Shown piece by piece: positions 43,967 to 52,790 of a stretch of 64,000 nt of DNA (positions within the stretch are counted from its first letter, which is position 1; the number at the start of each line of letters is the position of its first letter). The notes under the pieces were generated by a model. That model made no database searches. It was not told where the DNA came from and worked only from the letters and a program-made list of their open reading frames with translations. The DNA comes from UBA9676 sp963741615. GTDB taxonomy: Bacteria; Actinomycetota; Actinomycetes; Streptosporangiales; Streptosporangiaceae. A program made the translations under genes and the position numbers. Location: contig CAVUIU010000028.1 in assembly GCA_963741615.1 (NCBI GenBank), forward strand, positions 186,001 to 250,000. Reading direction: 5' to 3'.

Positions 43967-45934
43967 ATGGCTATCGAGACAACACCGGGCGCCGACCGGA
44001 TCCAGCCGGTAGGCGGCGAGCCTGGTGGCCCGGCCAGGGTCCGGCCCTGGTGGATGAAGCCAGCCGCGCACACCGGCCTGATCGGCGCGGTGATCGGCTA
44101 CCTGATCGGCAACTGGCTCGGCTGGCTCGTCCAGTCCACCAGCGGCGGCTTCGCCCAGGGGCTCGGCGACACCCGGGACTGGCCGGTCGTCCTGGGCTAC
44201 CTCTTCGGGACAGTGGGGTGGCTCGCCGGGCTGGGGATCTTCAACGACCTCGGCCGCCTGATGATCGGCAAGCCGCTGGCGGACATCGAGCACGCGCCCG
44301 AGGGTGGCCTGGCGAAGTACTTCAGGTACACGCTCGACCACAAGGTCGTCGGCATCCAGTACCTGTTCGGGATGATCACCTACTTCCTGACCGGCGGGCT
44401 GTTCGCCATGGCGATCAGGACCGAGCTGCTCTCGCCGACGTATCACATCATGAGCGCGAACTCCTACCTGATGGTGGTGGGCGAGCACTCCACGATGATG
44501 ATGATGATGATGTCGTCGGTCGTGCTCGGGCCGTTCGGCCAGTACTTCGCCCCGCTCATGATCGGGTCGAAGCGGATGGCGTTCCCGCGGATCGAGGCGC
44601 TGGGATTCTGGCTCACGCCACCGGCGTACGTGATCCTGCTGTCCGGGATCCTGTGGGGCGGTTTCCCCACCGGCTGGACCGGTTACGCGCCGCTGAGCAT
44701 CCAGACCAACCCCGGCATGGACAGCTATGCGGTGGCCTTCGGCCTGATGGGGATCTCGATGATCCTGGCCGGCTTCAACATCATCGTGACCTACATCAAC
44801 TACCGGGCGCCCGGCATGCGGTGGAGCCGCCTGCCGATGTTCGTGTGGTCGATGTTCACGGTCTCGTTCCTTCAGGTGCTCGCCGTGCCGGTGCTCATCG
44901 CCGGCTTCTACATCATGATCACCGACCGGACCGCCCAGACCGCGTTCTACGTGAACCAGCTCGGCGGCAGCAGCTACCTGTACCAGAATCTGTTCTGGTT
45001 CTTCGGGCACCCCGAGGTGTACATCCTGGCCCTGCCCGGGTTCGGGGTGGTGTCGGAGATCCTCCCGGTGTTCGCCCGCAAGCCGCTGTTCGCCTACAAG
45101 GTGGGCGCGGCCGGCATGTTCGGGGTGGCGCTGCTGAGCTTCTTCGTCTGGCAGCACCACCTGTTCGACAGCGGCATCAACCCGGACATGCGGCCGCTGT
45201 TCATGCTCACCACCGAGCTGATCTCGATCCCGACCGGGTTCATCTACCTGGTGGCGCTCGGCACGCTCTGGAAGGCGAAGATCAGGTTCTCCGTCCCGAT
45301 GCTGTTCGCCCTGGGGATGTATTTCAACTTCCTGCTCGGCGGAATCTCGGGGGTGTTCCTGTCCGATGTCCCGGCGGACACCACCGAGCACGGCAGCTTC
45401 TTCGTGATGGCCCACTTCCACTACACGATCATGGGCGGCCTGATCTTCGCGTTCTTCGGCGGCGTGTACTACTGGCTGCCCAAGATGCTGGGGATCCAGC
45501 TGAACAAGAAACTCGGCTATCTCCACTTCTGGACGATGTTCATCTTCTTCAACTCGACCTTCCTGCCGCTGTTCATCCTGGGCATGGCAGGCATGCCGCG
45601 GCGGGTGTTCGAGTACGCGCTGAACCTGCAGCCGCTCAACGTCTGGGCCTCGGTCTCGTCCTTCCTGCTCGGGGCGTCGATGCTCATCTTCCTCATCAAC
45701 TTCATCTGGTCGACGCTGTTCGCCCGGGTGAAGGCGCCCGCCAACCCGTGGAACGCGCGTGGTCTGGAATGGCAGGTGTCCTCGCCGCCACCGCCGCAGA
45801 ACTTCGCGCATATTCCCGTGGTGCTTTCCGGGCCGTATGAGTACGGCGTGAAGGACGCGCCGCCCGTCGCTGACCTCAACCCGCCCGTGGGCGTGGTCAG
45901 CGCCGCCTACGCGGGCGCAGGAGTGGAGGCATAG
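43967..45934 (+). CDS. ctaD: Divergent cytochrome c oxidase subunit I
   Basis: A 655-residue haem-copper oxidase core. All metal ligands are present: His 174 (VGEHSTMM, low-spin haem), GHPEVYILALPGFG (CuB His and cross-linked Tyr), FVWQHHLFDSG (two CuB His) and AHFHYTIMGG (both haem His). It is unusual in four ways: two extra N-terminal helices before YFRYTLDHKVVG; six Met in a row after the haem His; FGQYFAPLMIGSKRMAFPRIE where the usual text is FGNY...APDMAFPRxNN, so D-channel Asp and Asn are replaced; and PTGFIYL instead of PTGxK, so the K-channel Lys is missing. It still has the Glu of HPEVY. Confidence 0.93.
   Translation: MAIETTPGADRIQPVGGEPGGPARVRPWWMKPAAHTGLIGAVIGYLIGNWLGWLVQSTSGGFAQGLGDTRDWPVVLGYLFGTVGWLAGLGIFNDLGRLMIGKPLADIEHAPEGGLAKYFRYTLDHKVVGIQYLFGMITYFLTGGLFAMAIRTELLSPTYHIMSANSYLMVVGEHSTMMMMMMSSVVLGPFGQYFAPLMIGSKRMAFPRIEALGFWLTPPAYVILLSGILWGGFPTGWTGYAPLSIQTNPGMDSYAVAFGLMGISMILAGFNIIVTYINYRAPGMRWSRLPMFVWSMFTVSFLQVLAVPVLIAGFYIMITDRTAQTAFYVNQLGGSSYLYQNLFWFFGHPEVYILALPGFGVVSEILPVFARKPLFAYKVGAAGMFGVALLSFFVWQHHLFDSGINPDMRPLFMLTTELISIPTGFIYLVALGTLWKAKIRFSVPMLFALGMYFNFLLGGISGVFLSDVPADTTEHGSFFVMAHFHYTIMGGLIFAFFGGVYYWLPKMLGIQLNKKLGYLHFWTMFIFFNSTFLPLFILGMAGMPRRVFEYALNLQPLNVWASVSSFLLGASMLIFLINFIWSTLFARVKAPANPWNARGLEWQVSSPPPPQNFAHIPVVLSGPYEYGVKDAPPVADLNPPVGVVSAAYAGAGVEA
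44495..44512 (+). repeat. Six tandem ATG codons in ctaD
   Basis: (ATG)6 encodes Met 177-182 directly after the haem-ligand His 174 in helix II. It is a simple triplet repeat in an otherwise conserved catalytic helix. Confidence 0.95.
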
Positions 45935-45936
45935 CC

Positions 45937-46602
45937 ATGGCCGAGACAACTGCTACCCCCGCGGGCGGGCTCGACCGGACGGCCGAGGAGGCCGGGTTCT
46001 ACCACGAGGCGGCGCTCGGCGCGACCTGGACAGGTTCCCGGCTTGCCATGGGCGGGCTCTCGTTCCTGTTCGGCTCGTTCGTGTTCGCCTACTTCTACCT
46101 GCGCTCGCTGAACTCCCACGGCAGGTGGCATGGCGCCGGTTTCATCCAGCCGAACGTGGCGATGGGCACCATCATCATCGCGCTCATCGTGGTCAGCGCC
46201 ATCATCCAGACAGTGGTGCTCCAGCGGATCAAGGCCGGCAACAAGTCGGCCTGGCAGGCGGGGGCCGCGGTGGCGCTGGTGCTGGGCCTGGCGGCGGTGG
46301 CACTGATGATCATCCAGCTGCTGTTCCTGCCCTTCTGGCCGGGCAGCTCCGGGTACTCCAGCGTCTTCGTCGGCACCTACCCGGTCTACCTGACGGTCGT
46401 GCTGGCCGTGATGATCTGGCTGGAAACCATGCTCATGAGGTCCCGGTCGATCCCGGCCATCTCCTTCGTGGAGCAGCCACCGACCTTCACGGAGGCGTTC
46501 ACGGTCCAGCGGTTCCAGGCGGGGCTGAGCGCCTTCACCGCCATGTGGAACTACATGGCGGTCGTCGGGATAGTGTTCTGGGTGCTGTTCTACCTGCTCT
46601 GA
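45937..46602 (+). CDS. ctaE: Cytochrome c oxidase subunit III
   Basis: A 221-residue protein with five helices (GGLSFLFGSFVFAYFYLRS, MGTIIIALIVVSAIIQTVVL and others) ending MWNYMAVVGIVFWVLFYLL. This is the short actinobacterial form. It starts two bases after the subunit I stop region, behind GGAGTGGAGGCATAGCC, and belongs to the same operon. Confidence 0.9.
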   Translation: MAETTATPAGGLDRTAEEAGFYHEAALGATWTGSRLAMGGLSFLFGSFVFAYFYLRSLNSHGRWHGAGFIQPNVAMGTIIIALIVVSAIIQTVVLQRIKAGNKSAWQAGAAVALVLGLAAVALMIIQLLFLPFWPGSSGYSSVFVGTYPVYLTVVLAVMIWLETMLMRSRSIPAISFVEQPPTFTEAFTVQRFQAGLSAFTAMWNYMAVVGIVFWVLFYLL

Positions 46603-46659
46603 GGGAAAGGGGCGGGTCGCCCGGAGGGCGCTGTCAGCCGGCCGGAGACCGCAACCGTC

Positions 46660-47556
46660 ATGGACATCTCATACTGGTCGGCCAACGTGGCCGTCCTGGC
46701 CGCCTACCTGGTGGCCGCCGCGGCTCATCTGCGCGGGATGCGCGGCGCGGCCACCGGTGGGGGACCGGGGCGGTCCCGCCCGGCTGGCCGGGCGGCCCGG
46801 GCCGTTGCCTACCAGGCGGGGCTGCTGCTGGCGCTGCTGGCGGTCGTGTCCCCGATGGGGTACTGGTCGTACCGGTTCATCTGGATCCGCAACCTGCAGG
46901 ACGTGGTGCTCGCGATCGTGGCGCCCGCGCTCATCGTGCTCGGCGCCCCGTGGCTCCCGCTGAGCCGGGGTCTGGGGCTCTCCGGGCGGCTGCGCCGCCT
47001 GGAGCGGTCCGGGCAGGCTGAGGACGAGGCCGGCCAGGTGGTCCAGCCGGGCTGGCAGGCGGTGCCGATCCTGGTCACCGTGGCGTTCTGCGCCCTCTGG
47101 TGGGTGTGGCACCTGCCGGGGCCGTTCGACGCGGCCGTGACCAGTTCCGTCGTCTATGCCGCCGAGGTGGTCACGTACCTGGCGGTGGGCATCCTGTTCT
47201 GGCTCCAGCTCGTGGAGTCGCCGCCGCTGCGGCCCCGGCTGGCGCCGCTGAACCGGGTCGCCCTCGTGGTCGGTGCGGCCGCGTCCTGCACGGTGCTCGG
47301 GCTGATCCGCGTGTACGGCCCGGGGCTGGCCTATCCGGCGTACCTCGGCCTGGGCCATGGTCTCGCCAGCGTTGTCGCCTACCAGCAGGTGGGCGGGGCG
47401 ATCCTGTGGGTGATCCCGCTGATCCCGTTCAGCATCGTCGCGGTGGCGCTGGTCGTCAGATGGCTGAAGGATGAGGAAGCCGAGGCTACCGATGCCGATT
47501 TCGATCGGCTGCTCAAGCACAAGTCTGCCTGGCCATCCCGGCCCGGCCTGAGATGA
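46660..47556 (+). CDS. ctaG: Cytochrome c oxidase assembly protein CtaG (caa3-type)
   Basis: A 298-residue protein with about seven helices. Typical segments: GYWSYRFIWIRNLQDVVLAI, LGAPWLPLSRGL, WWVWHLPGPFDAAV, LGHGLASVVAYQQVGGAILW. The caa3_CtaG family is needed to load copper during oxidase assembly. It sits directly after subunit III. Confidence 0.88.
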   Translation: MDISYWSANVAVLAAYLVAAAAHLRGMRGAATGGGPGRSRPAGRAARAVAYQAGLLLALLAVVSPMGYWSYRFIWIRNLQDVVLAIVAPALIVLGAPWLPLSRGLGLSGRLRRLERSGQAEDEAGQVVQPGWQAVPILVTVAFCALWWVWHLPGPFDAAVTSSVVYAAEVVTYLAVGILFWLQLVESPPLRPRLAPLNRVALVVGAAASCTVLGLIRVYGPGLAYPAYLGLGHGLASVVAYQQVGGAILWVIPLIPFSIVAVALVVRWLKDEEAEATDADFDRLLKHKSAWPSRPGLR

Positions 47557-47584
47557 CCGTGAGTTTGATTCACAGGAGGCTGGA

Positions 47585-47911
47585 GTGCACGGAATGATCC
47601 TCGCGGAGTTGCCCAGCGGTGATTGGACCCTGGCGGGCGCCATCATGACCTTCGCGATTCCGGTGGGACTGTTCGTGATAGTGGCCACGGCCCTGTACTT
47701 CCTCTACACCAGGCCGCACGTCGTCCCGGGGCACCGCGACCTGGTGCCCGCCGGCAGGCACGCGGCTGGCGCCGCCCCGGCCGCCGCCGCGCCGCCGGCC
47801 GCGGCCCCGCCGCCGGCCGCCCCGCCTTCGCTGGAGGCCCAGCCACCCGGTGATGGCACACTGGGCACGGGCAGGCATGAGGCGCCCGGAGGCACGGAGG
47901 GCACGGAGTGA
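47585..47911 (+). CDS. Small single-helix membrane protein of the cox operon
   Basis: A 108-residue protein with one helix (TLAGAIMTFAIPVGLFVIVA) followed by YTRPHVVPGHRD and an Ala/Pro-rich tail (AAGAAPAAAAPPAAAPP). AGGAGGCTGGA precedes the GTG start. Its last bases overlap the haem O synthase start (GTGA). Probably an oxidase accessory or assembly subunit; no family recognised. Confidence 0.7.
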   Translation: MHGMILAELPSGDWTLAGAIMTFAIPVGLFVIVATALYFLYTRPHVVPGHRDLVPAGRHAAGAAPAAAAPPAAAPPPAAPPSLEAQPPGDGTLGTGRHEAPGGTEGTE

Positions 47912-49035
47912 CACCTGCGACGACGAACGCGCTCCCCGCCCTGGCGGGGCGCCGTTCCGCCCGGGTCGTCGCCAGCTCGCTGTTCGCGCTGACCAAGCCG
48001 CGGATCATCGAGCTTCTGCTGGTCACGACGATTCCCACGATGCTGCTCGCCGCCCGCGGGCTGCCGTCGGTCCGCCTGCTCGTCGTGACGCTGGTCGGAG
48101 GTGCGTTCGCGGCCGGGAGCGCGAACACCATCAACTGCTACATCGACCGCGACATCGACGCGGTGATGCGGCGCACCTCCCGCCGCCCGCTGGCCAAGCC
48201 CACCCCGCTGGCGGTCATCAAGCCGGCTGAGGCGCTCGCCTTCGGCATCCTGCTCGGCGCAGCCTCCACGGTGCTGCTTGGCACGCTGGTGAACTGGCTC
48301 TCCGCCGTGCTGGCCGTCGCCGCCATCTTGTTCTACGTCTTCATCTACACGATCGGGCTCAAGCGCCGGACCCCGTCCAACATCGTGATCGGAGGCGCGG
48401 CCGGCTGCTTCCCCGTCCTGGTTGGCTGGTCGGCGGTGACCGGGACGGTCGGCCTGCCCGCGGTGGTGCTGTTCGCCGTCATCTTCTTCTGGACCCCCCC
48501 GCACTTCTGGGCGCTGGCCATGAAGTTCCGCGACGACTACGCGGCGGCGAGCGTGCCGATGCTGCCGGTCGTGGCGCCGCCCACGGTGGTGGCCCGCAAG
48601 ATCCTGATCTACTCCTACGTCATGGTCGCGACGACCCTCGTGCTCGCCCCGTATGCGGGGTGGCTGTACACGGCGAGCGCCGTCGGCCTCGGCGCCTGGT
48701 TCCTTCTCGAAGCGCACCGGCTGCAGCTGCGGATCGCCCGGATCGGCGACGGCGCCCCGCCGGCCGCGGTCGCAGTGACGGCGGGGGCTGCCCCGGTGGG
48801 GACTGCGGCGGGCGCTGCCCCGGCGGCAGCTGCCACGGCGGGAGGCGGCGCCGGATCCAGGGCCGTGGCCCAGGCACCGGACGGCGGCAAGGTGGCCGAA
48901 GGCTCCTGCGCCGGCGTGGTGCGGCCAAGTGCCAACCCCGCGCCCATGCGCTTGTTCCATCTGTCGATCGCCTACCTGACCTTGCTGTTCGCTGTCATAG
49001 CGGTCACCTCGCTGCTCCCCTGGGGGAGCTGGTAG
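47908..49035 (+). CDS. ctaB: Protohaem IX farnesyltransferase (haem O synthase)
   Basis: A 375-residue UbiA-family enzyme adding a farnesyl group to haem B. First Asp-rich motif SANTINCYIDRDIDAVMRRT and second FFWTPPHFWALAMKFRDDYA are conserved. About eight helices. Before the last helix is a ~55-residue Ala/Gly-rich insert (AVTAGAAPVGTAAGAAPAAA) absent from typical members. Start GTG. It gives the haem O/A needed by the oxidase encoded upstream; no ctaA is visible here. Confidence 0.92.
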   Translation: MTPATTNALPALAGRRSARVVASSLFALTKPRIIELLLVTTIPTMLLAARGLPSVRLLVVTLVGGAFAAGSANTINCYIDRDIDAVMRRTSRRPLAKPTPLAVIKPAEALAFGILLGAASTVLLGTLVNWLSAVLAVAAILFYVFIYTIGLKRRTPSNIVIGGAAGCFPVLVGWSAVTGTVGLPAVVLFAVIFFWTPPHFWALAMKFRDDYAAASVPMLPVVAPPTVVARKILIYSYVMVATTLVLAPYAGWLYTASAVGLGAWFLLEAHRLQLRIARIGDGAPPAAVAVTAGAAPVGTAAGAAPAAAATAGGGAGSRAVAQAPDGGKVAEGSCAGVVRPSANPAPMRLFHLSIAYLTLLFAVIAVTSLLPWGSW

Positions 49036-49095
49036 GAACTGCCCGGGCCCGTCGGCCGTTCTCCTGGATGTCATACCTGCGGGTGATGCGGGACT

Positions 49096-49110
49096 GTCCC
49101 CGCGGGGGAC
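49096..49110. terminator. Hairpin after the cox operon
   Basis: GTCCCC-GCG-GGGGAC lies about 60 bases after the haem O synthase stop. It is short and without a T tract, so only a weak terminator candidate. Confidence 0.35.
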
Positions 49111-49220
49111 GCGGGGTCGGCGCGGCTGACATAGCCTGAGGGCAGCAGTCGCGTTCGGGGCGGGGTCATTACCCGGGCCAGAGGTGCCCGGCCCGGGCCG
49201 AGCTACTGTGAGGTGGCCAC

Positions 49221-50426
49221 ATGAGGCTCTTCCCCATGAGCTCGCGCCGGGCACGGTGGGCGGTGCCCGCCGGCGCCGTCGGCTTGGTGGCGGCGGTGAC
49301 AGCCGCATCGATGGTGACCGCGGCGGCGGCCTCGCCGGCCCTGCCTGCCCGCACTCCCGCCCAGTTGCTCGCCGCGCTGGCCAGTCACGCGGGTGCGCCG
49401 CCGGCGATGAGCGGCACGGTGGTGGAGTCGGCCGCGCTCGGCATACCCCAGCTGCCCGGGGAGCAGGACCCGTCGTCGGTGCTGTCGATGCTGACCGGGT
49501 CGCACACGATCCATCTCTGGTACGCCGACCCGGCCCACGTCCGGCTCGCCCTGCCGACGCCCATGCGCGAGACCGATGTGATCCGCAACGGCCGCACCGC
49601 GTGGGTCTGGCAGAGCAGTTCGGACTCGGTGACGCGGATCACGCTGCCGCCGCACCCGGCCAGGCACGGCGGCGTGTCCGGCGGCCTGCCCGCCGGCGCC
49701 CCGTCGCAGGCACCGCTCACCCCGCAGCAGGCAGCGCAGAAGCTGCTCACGGCCGTCGGCCCCAGCACCAGCGTCCGGTCCGGTCCCACCACGACGGTGG
49801 CGGGACAGGCCGCCTACCAGCTGGTGATCGCACCCAGGGACAGCCGTTCCCTGGTCGGCAGGGTGGTCATCGAGCTGGACGCGCAACACCCCGGTGTCCC
49901 GCTCGGAGTCCAGGTTTTCGCCAAGGGCGTCGGCAGCCCCGTGTTCCAGACCGGCTTCACCTCCATCACGTTCGGCGCGCCACCGGCCTCCACCTTCGCG
50001 TTCACCCCGCCGAAGGGCGCGACTGTGCATGCGGTGACGCCTTCGGCCCACCCGGCCGGGCAGGCCTCATCGCAGCGGCCGGGCGTGTCCGGGGCCAAGG
50101 TGATCGGCAAGAACTGGCTGTCGGTCGCCGTGCTGCCCGCCTCCGCCCTGAACGAGCTCACCCGAGGCGGTAACGCAGCGGGTGCCCTGGGCCAGGCGGC
50201 CCAGTCGGCGGCCGCCGGTCCCGGGTCCAACGCGGGCGGGGGCGTGAACGCCGCCGGCGTCATGGCGGCGCTGCTCGGGTCGGCCACACCGGTGCATGGC
50301 GCCTGGGGCAGCGGCAGGCTCGTGAAGACCAGCCTGGTCTCCATGCTGATCACCAGCAACGGCCACGTCCTGATCGGTGCGGTGGCCCCGTCGGTGCTGT
50401 ACAGCGCGGCGGCGCGGGTCAGGTGA
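49221..50426 (+). CDS. Secreted LolA/MucB-like lipoprotein-carrier fold protein
   Basis: A 401-residue exported protein: signal RARWAVPAGAVGLVAAVTAA, then a beta-sheet domain with SMLTGSHTIHLWYADPAHVR, VIRNGRTAWVWQSSSDSVTR and AYQLVIAPRDSRSLVGRVVI, resembling LolA/DUF2092-type proteins that bind acyl chains. It is followed by an ABC ATPase (GTGA overlap) and a permease, an arrangement common in actinobacteria. The three likely work in export or sensing of a hydrophobic compound. Confidence 0.8.
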   Translation: MRLFPMSSRRARWAVPAGAVGLVAAVTAASMVTAAAASPALPARTPAQLLAALASHAGAPPAMSGTVVESAALGIPQLPGEQDPSSVLSMLTGSHTIHLWYADPAHVRLALPTPMRETDVIRNGRTAWVWQSSSDSVTRITLPPHPARHGGVSGGLPAGAPSQAPLTPQQAAQKLLTAVGPSTSVRSGPTTTVAGQAAYQLVIAPRDSRSLVGRVVIELDAQHPGVPLGVQVFAKGVGSPVFQTGFTSITFGAPPASTFAFTPPKGATVHAVTPSAHPAGQASSQRPGVSGAKVIGKNWLSVAVLPASALNELTRGGNAAGALGQAAQSAAAGPGSNAGGGVNAAGVMAALLGSATPVHGAWGSGRLVKTSLVSMLITSNGHVLIGAVAPSVLYSAAARVR

Positions 50427-51532
50427 GCGCCGCGCGCCCGGCCTCCGCACAGACACAGGCCACCGGCCCCGTTGCCAGCCAGGAAGGCGGGCTCCCCGGC
50501 ACTGGGACCCAGGCCGGGCCCGGCGCCGCCCAGGCCGAGGCCGGCGCCGCCCAGGCTGAGGCCGGCCCCGGCGCTGGCAGCGGGACCGAAGCTGATACCG
50601 CCGGACCGGCGATCACCACCAGCGGGCTGACCAAGCGTTTCCGGGGCGGTCAGCTCGCGGTGGATGATCTCGCCCTGGCCGTCCCGCGCGGGTCGGTCTA
50701 CGGCTTCCTCGGGCCGAACGGATCGGGGAAGACCACCACCATCCGGATGCTGCTCGGCCTGGTCTACCCGACCCGGGGCAGCGTGTCCCTGCTCGGCGAA
50801 CCGGTCCCCGGTGCGGCGGCCCGGGTCCTGCCGCGGGTGGGCTCGCTGGTCGAAGGCCCAGCCTTCTACCCCTACCTGTCCGGCCGGGCCAACCTGGCCC
50901 GGATCGACGCCGCCGACCGGACCGCCGATCCGCGCACGGCGGCGGCCAGGATCGACGCGGCGCTTGACCGGGTGGGCCTGCTCAGCGCGGCCAGGAAACG
51001 CTACCGGGCGTACTCGCTGGGCATGAAGCAGCGCCTGGCGATCGCCACCGGCCTGCTCCAGCCCCGGGAACTGATCATCCTGGACGAGCCCACCAACGGC
51101 CTGGACCCGCAGGGCACCCGTGAGGTCCGCGGCCTGATCCGGGAGATCGCCACCGACGGCGTGACCGTCCTCGTCTCCTCCCACCTGCTCGCCGAAGTGG
51201 AGCAGATCTGCTCCCATGTGGGGGTGATGCGGACCGGGCGGCTGGTGTTCCAGGGCACGCTGGACGAGCTACGGGACCAGGGCAGCCGCCGGATCGTCAT
51301 CCGCACCGCGCAGCCCGGCGAGGCAGCCAAGACCCTCGCCGCCCTCGGGCTGGCCGACATCCGCAGCGCCGACGGCGAGGTGAGCGCCCAGCTCTCGGAC
51401 CAGGTCCCGGAACACATCTGCCGGGAACTGGTCATGGCCGGGGTCGGCGTCGCCGGGCTGGACACCCCGCAGCCCAACCTGGAAGACCTGTTCGTCGGCC
51501 TGACCGGGGAGGGATTCGATGTCGACGGCTGA
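50423..51532 (+). CDS. ABC transporter ATP-binding protein (DrrA/CcmA type)
   Basis: A 369-residue ATPase. A ~70-residue Ala/Gly/Gln low-complexity extension comes first; then ITTSGLTKRFRGGQLAVDDL, Walker A GPNGSGKTTTIRMLLG, signature YSLGMKQRLAIAT, Walker B LIILDEPTNGLDP, and the switch His in VSSHLLAEVEQI. It drives the permease encoded next. The long N-terminal extension is unusual; an internal start is possible. Confidence 0.93.
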   Translation: MSAARPASAQTQATGPVASQEGGLPGTGTQAGPGAAQAEAGAAQAEAGPGAGSGTEADTAGPAITTSGLTKRFRGGQLAVDDLALAVPRGSVYGFLGPNGSGKTTTIRMLLGLVYPTRGSVSLLGEPVPGAAARVLPRVGSLVEGPAFYPYLSGRANLARIDAADRTADPRTAAARIDAALDRVGLLSAARKRYRAYSLGMKQRLAIATGLLQPRELIILDEPTNGLDPQGTREVRGLIREIATDGVTVLVSSHLLAEVEQICSHVGVMRTGRLVFQGTLDELRDQGSRRIVIRTAQPGEAAKTLAALGLADIRSADGEVSAQLSDQVPEHICRELVMAGVGVAGLDTPQPNLEDLFVGLTGEGFDVDG

Positions 51533-52469
51533 CACGGCCGCTGCCCCGGCCGCCGGCGCGGCCCGCCCGGCACCCCAGGCACCCCAGGTCGGCCAGGCTG
51601 GCCGGGCCGCTCAGGTGGGCGGGATGCCGGGCGCGGTGCCCGCCTGGTTCCGTCTGCTCCGCTCGGAACTGCGCCTGGTCTTCCGGCGGCTGCGCAACCT
51701 GGCGCTGCTCGCGGCCCTCGCCGCGCTGCCGGTCCTGCTGGGGATCGCGCTGCGGCTCGCGGCCCCGCGCGGCGGCGGCGGCGGAGGAGGAGGAGGGGCC
51801 GGGGCGTTCATCGACCAGCTCGCCGGCAACGGGGTGTTCCTGGCGTTCATCGCGCTCACCGTCATGATCGCGCTGGTGCTGCCGCTGGCGGTCGCGGTGG
51901 TCTCGGGCGATGCGATGGCCGGGGAGGCCGGCCTGGGGACACTGCGTTACCTGCTCACCGTGCCCGCCGGGCGGACCAGGCTGCTCGGTGTCAAGTACGT
52001 CGCGATCGTCGTGTACGGGCTGTCAGCCTGCTTCGTCGTGGTGGTCGCCGCGCTGGCGACCGGGGCCGCGCTGTTCCCGATCGGGCCGGTGACGCTGCTG
52101 TCGGGGAACACCGTCCCGCTCGGGGAGGGACTGCTGCGGGTGCTCTTCGTCACGCTGTACGTGGCCGCGGCCATGGCGGCACTCGGCGCCATCGGGCTGG
52201 CCGTCTCGACGTTCACCGAGCACCCGATCGGCGCGATCGCGACGGTCCTGGTGCTCGCGGTTGTCAGCGAGGTTGCCGACAACATCCCGCAGTTCGCGGT
52301 GGTGCAGCCGTACCTGCCCACCCACTGGTGGCTGTCGTTCGACTCCCTGCTCCGCACCCCGATCGACACCTACAGCCTGCTGCACGGGCTGCTGTCGTTC
52401 GGCGTGTATGCGGTCGTCTTCTGCCTGATTGCCTGGGCACGTTTCACCAGCACCGACGTCACGGCCTGA
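51519..52469 (+). CDS. ABC transporter permease
   Basis: A 316-residue membrane protein with an Ala/Gln N-terminal extension and six helices (LALLAALAALPVLLGIALRL first). A poly-Gly run (GGGGGGGGGGAGAF) sits in the first outer loop. It overlaps the ATPase gene by 14 bases. Ends just before a nested palindrome. Confidence 0.88.
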   Translation: MSTADTAAAPAAGAARPAPQAPQVGQAGRAAQVGGMPGAVPAWFRLLRSELRLVFRRLRNLALLAALAALPVLLGIALRLAAPRGGGGGGGGGAGAFIDQLAGNGVFLAFIALTVMIALVLPLAVAVVSGDAMAGEAGLGTLRYLLTVPAGRTRLLGVKYVAIVVYGLSACFVVVVAALATGAALFPIGPVTLLSGNTVPLGEGLLRVLFVTLYVAAAMAALGAIGLAVSTFTEHPIGAIATVLVLAVVSEVADNIPQFAVVQPYLPTHWWLSFDSLLRTPIDTYSLLHGLLSFGVYAVVFCLIAWARFTSTDVTA

Positions 52470-52507
52470 CCGCGACTGGCTGCCGGGCGAGCCGGAACCG
52501 CGTCAAC

Positions 52508-52562
52508 TCATGATCGTGGTGCGCTCTATGCGTCATCCGCATACAGTCCACCACGATCATGA
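52508..52562. terminator. Nested palindrome 1 (CATGATC family)
   Basis: Outer arms TCATGATCGTGGTG at 52508-52521 and complement at 52549-52562 (14 bp, perfect). Inside is a second hairpin TATGCG-TCATC-CGCATA at 52527-52543. It lies between the convergent permease and DUF397 genes. Confidence 0.75.
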
Positions 52563-52586
52563 CAGGTCACCCGCTGGCGCCGGGGC

Positions 52587-52790
52587 TCAGCCCAGGCCGA
52601 ACTCCCCGTCCCTGGCACCGGCCAGGAAGGCACGCCACCCGGCCGCGGTAATGATCAGCTTCGGCCCGTCCGGGTCCTTCGAGTCACGCACCGCGACCAC
52701 GCCCGGCAGGTTGCGCGCGACCTCGACACATGACTGGCCACCGTTGCTCGAATGGCTGCTCTTGCGCCATTCCGCGTCGGTCAGCTCCAT
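52587..52790 (-). CDS. DUF397-domain protein
   Basis: A 67-residue protein: ELTDAEWRKSSHSSNGGQ, then CVEVARNLPGVVAVRDSKDP and GWRAFLAGARDGEFG, the complete DUF397 fold. Such genes are always paired with a DUF5753 XRE-type regulator in actinobacteria (Scr1 family). The start at 52790 overlaps the end of that partner by 10 bases. Confidence 0.92.
   Translation of the reverse strand: MELTDAEWRKSSHSSNGGQSCVEVARNLPGVVAVRDSKDPDGPKLIITAAGWRAFLAGARDGEFGLG

Noticed and set aside
43454..45949. 831-codon reverse frame opposite cox genes
   Set aside because: Composition is typical of antisense GC-rich shadow (His/Arg/Glu/Gln rich); the forward strand has complete cox subunits.
47704..49308. 534-codon reverse frame opposite haem O synthase
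   Set aside because: Same shadow composition; the forward gene is a clear UbiA-family enzyme.
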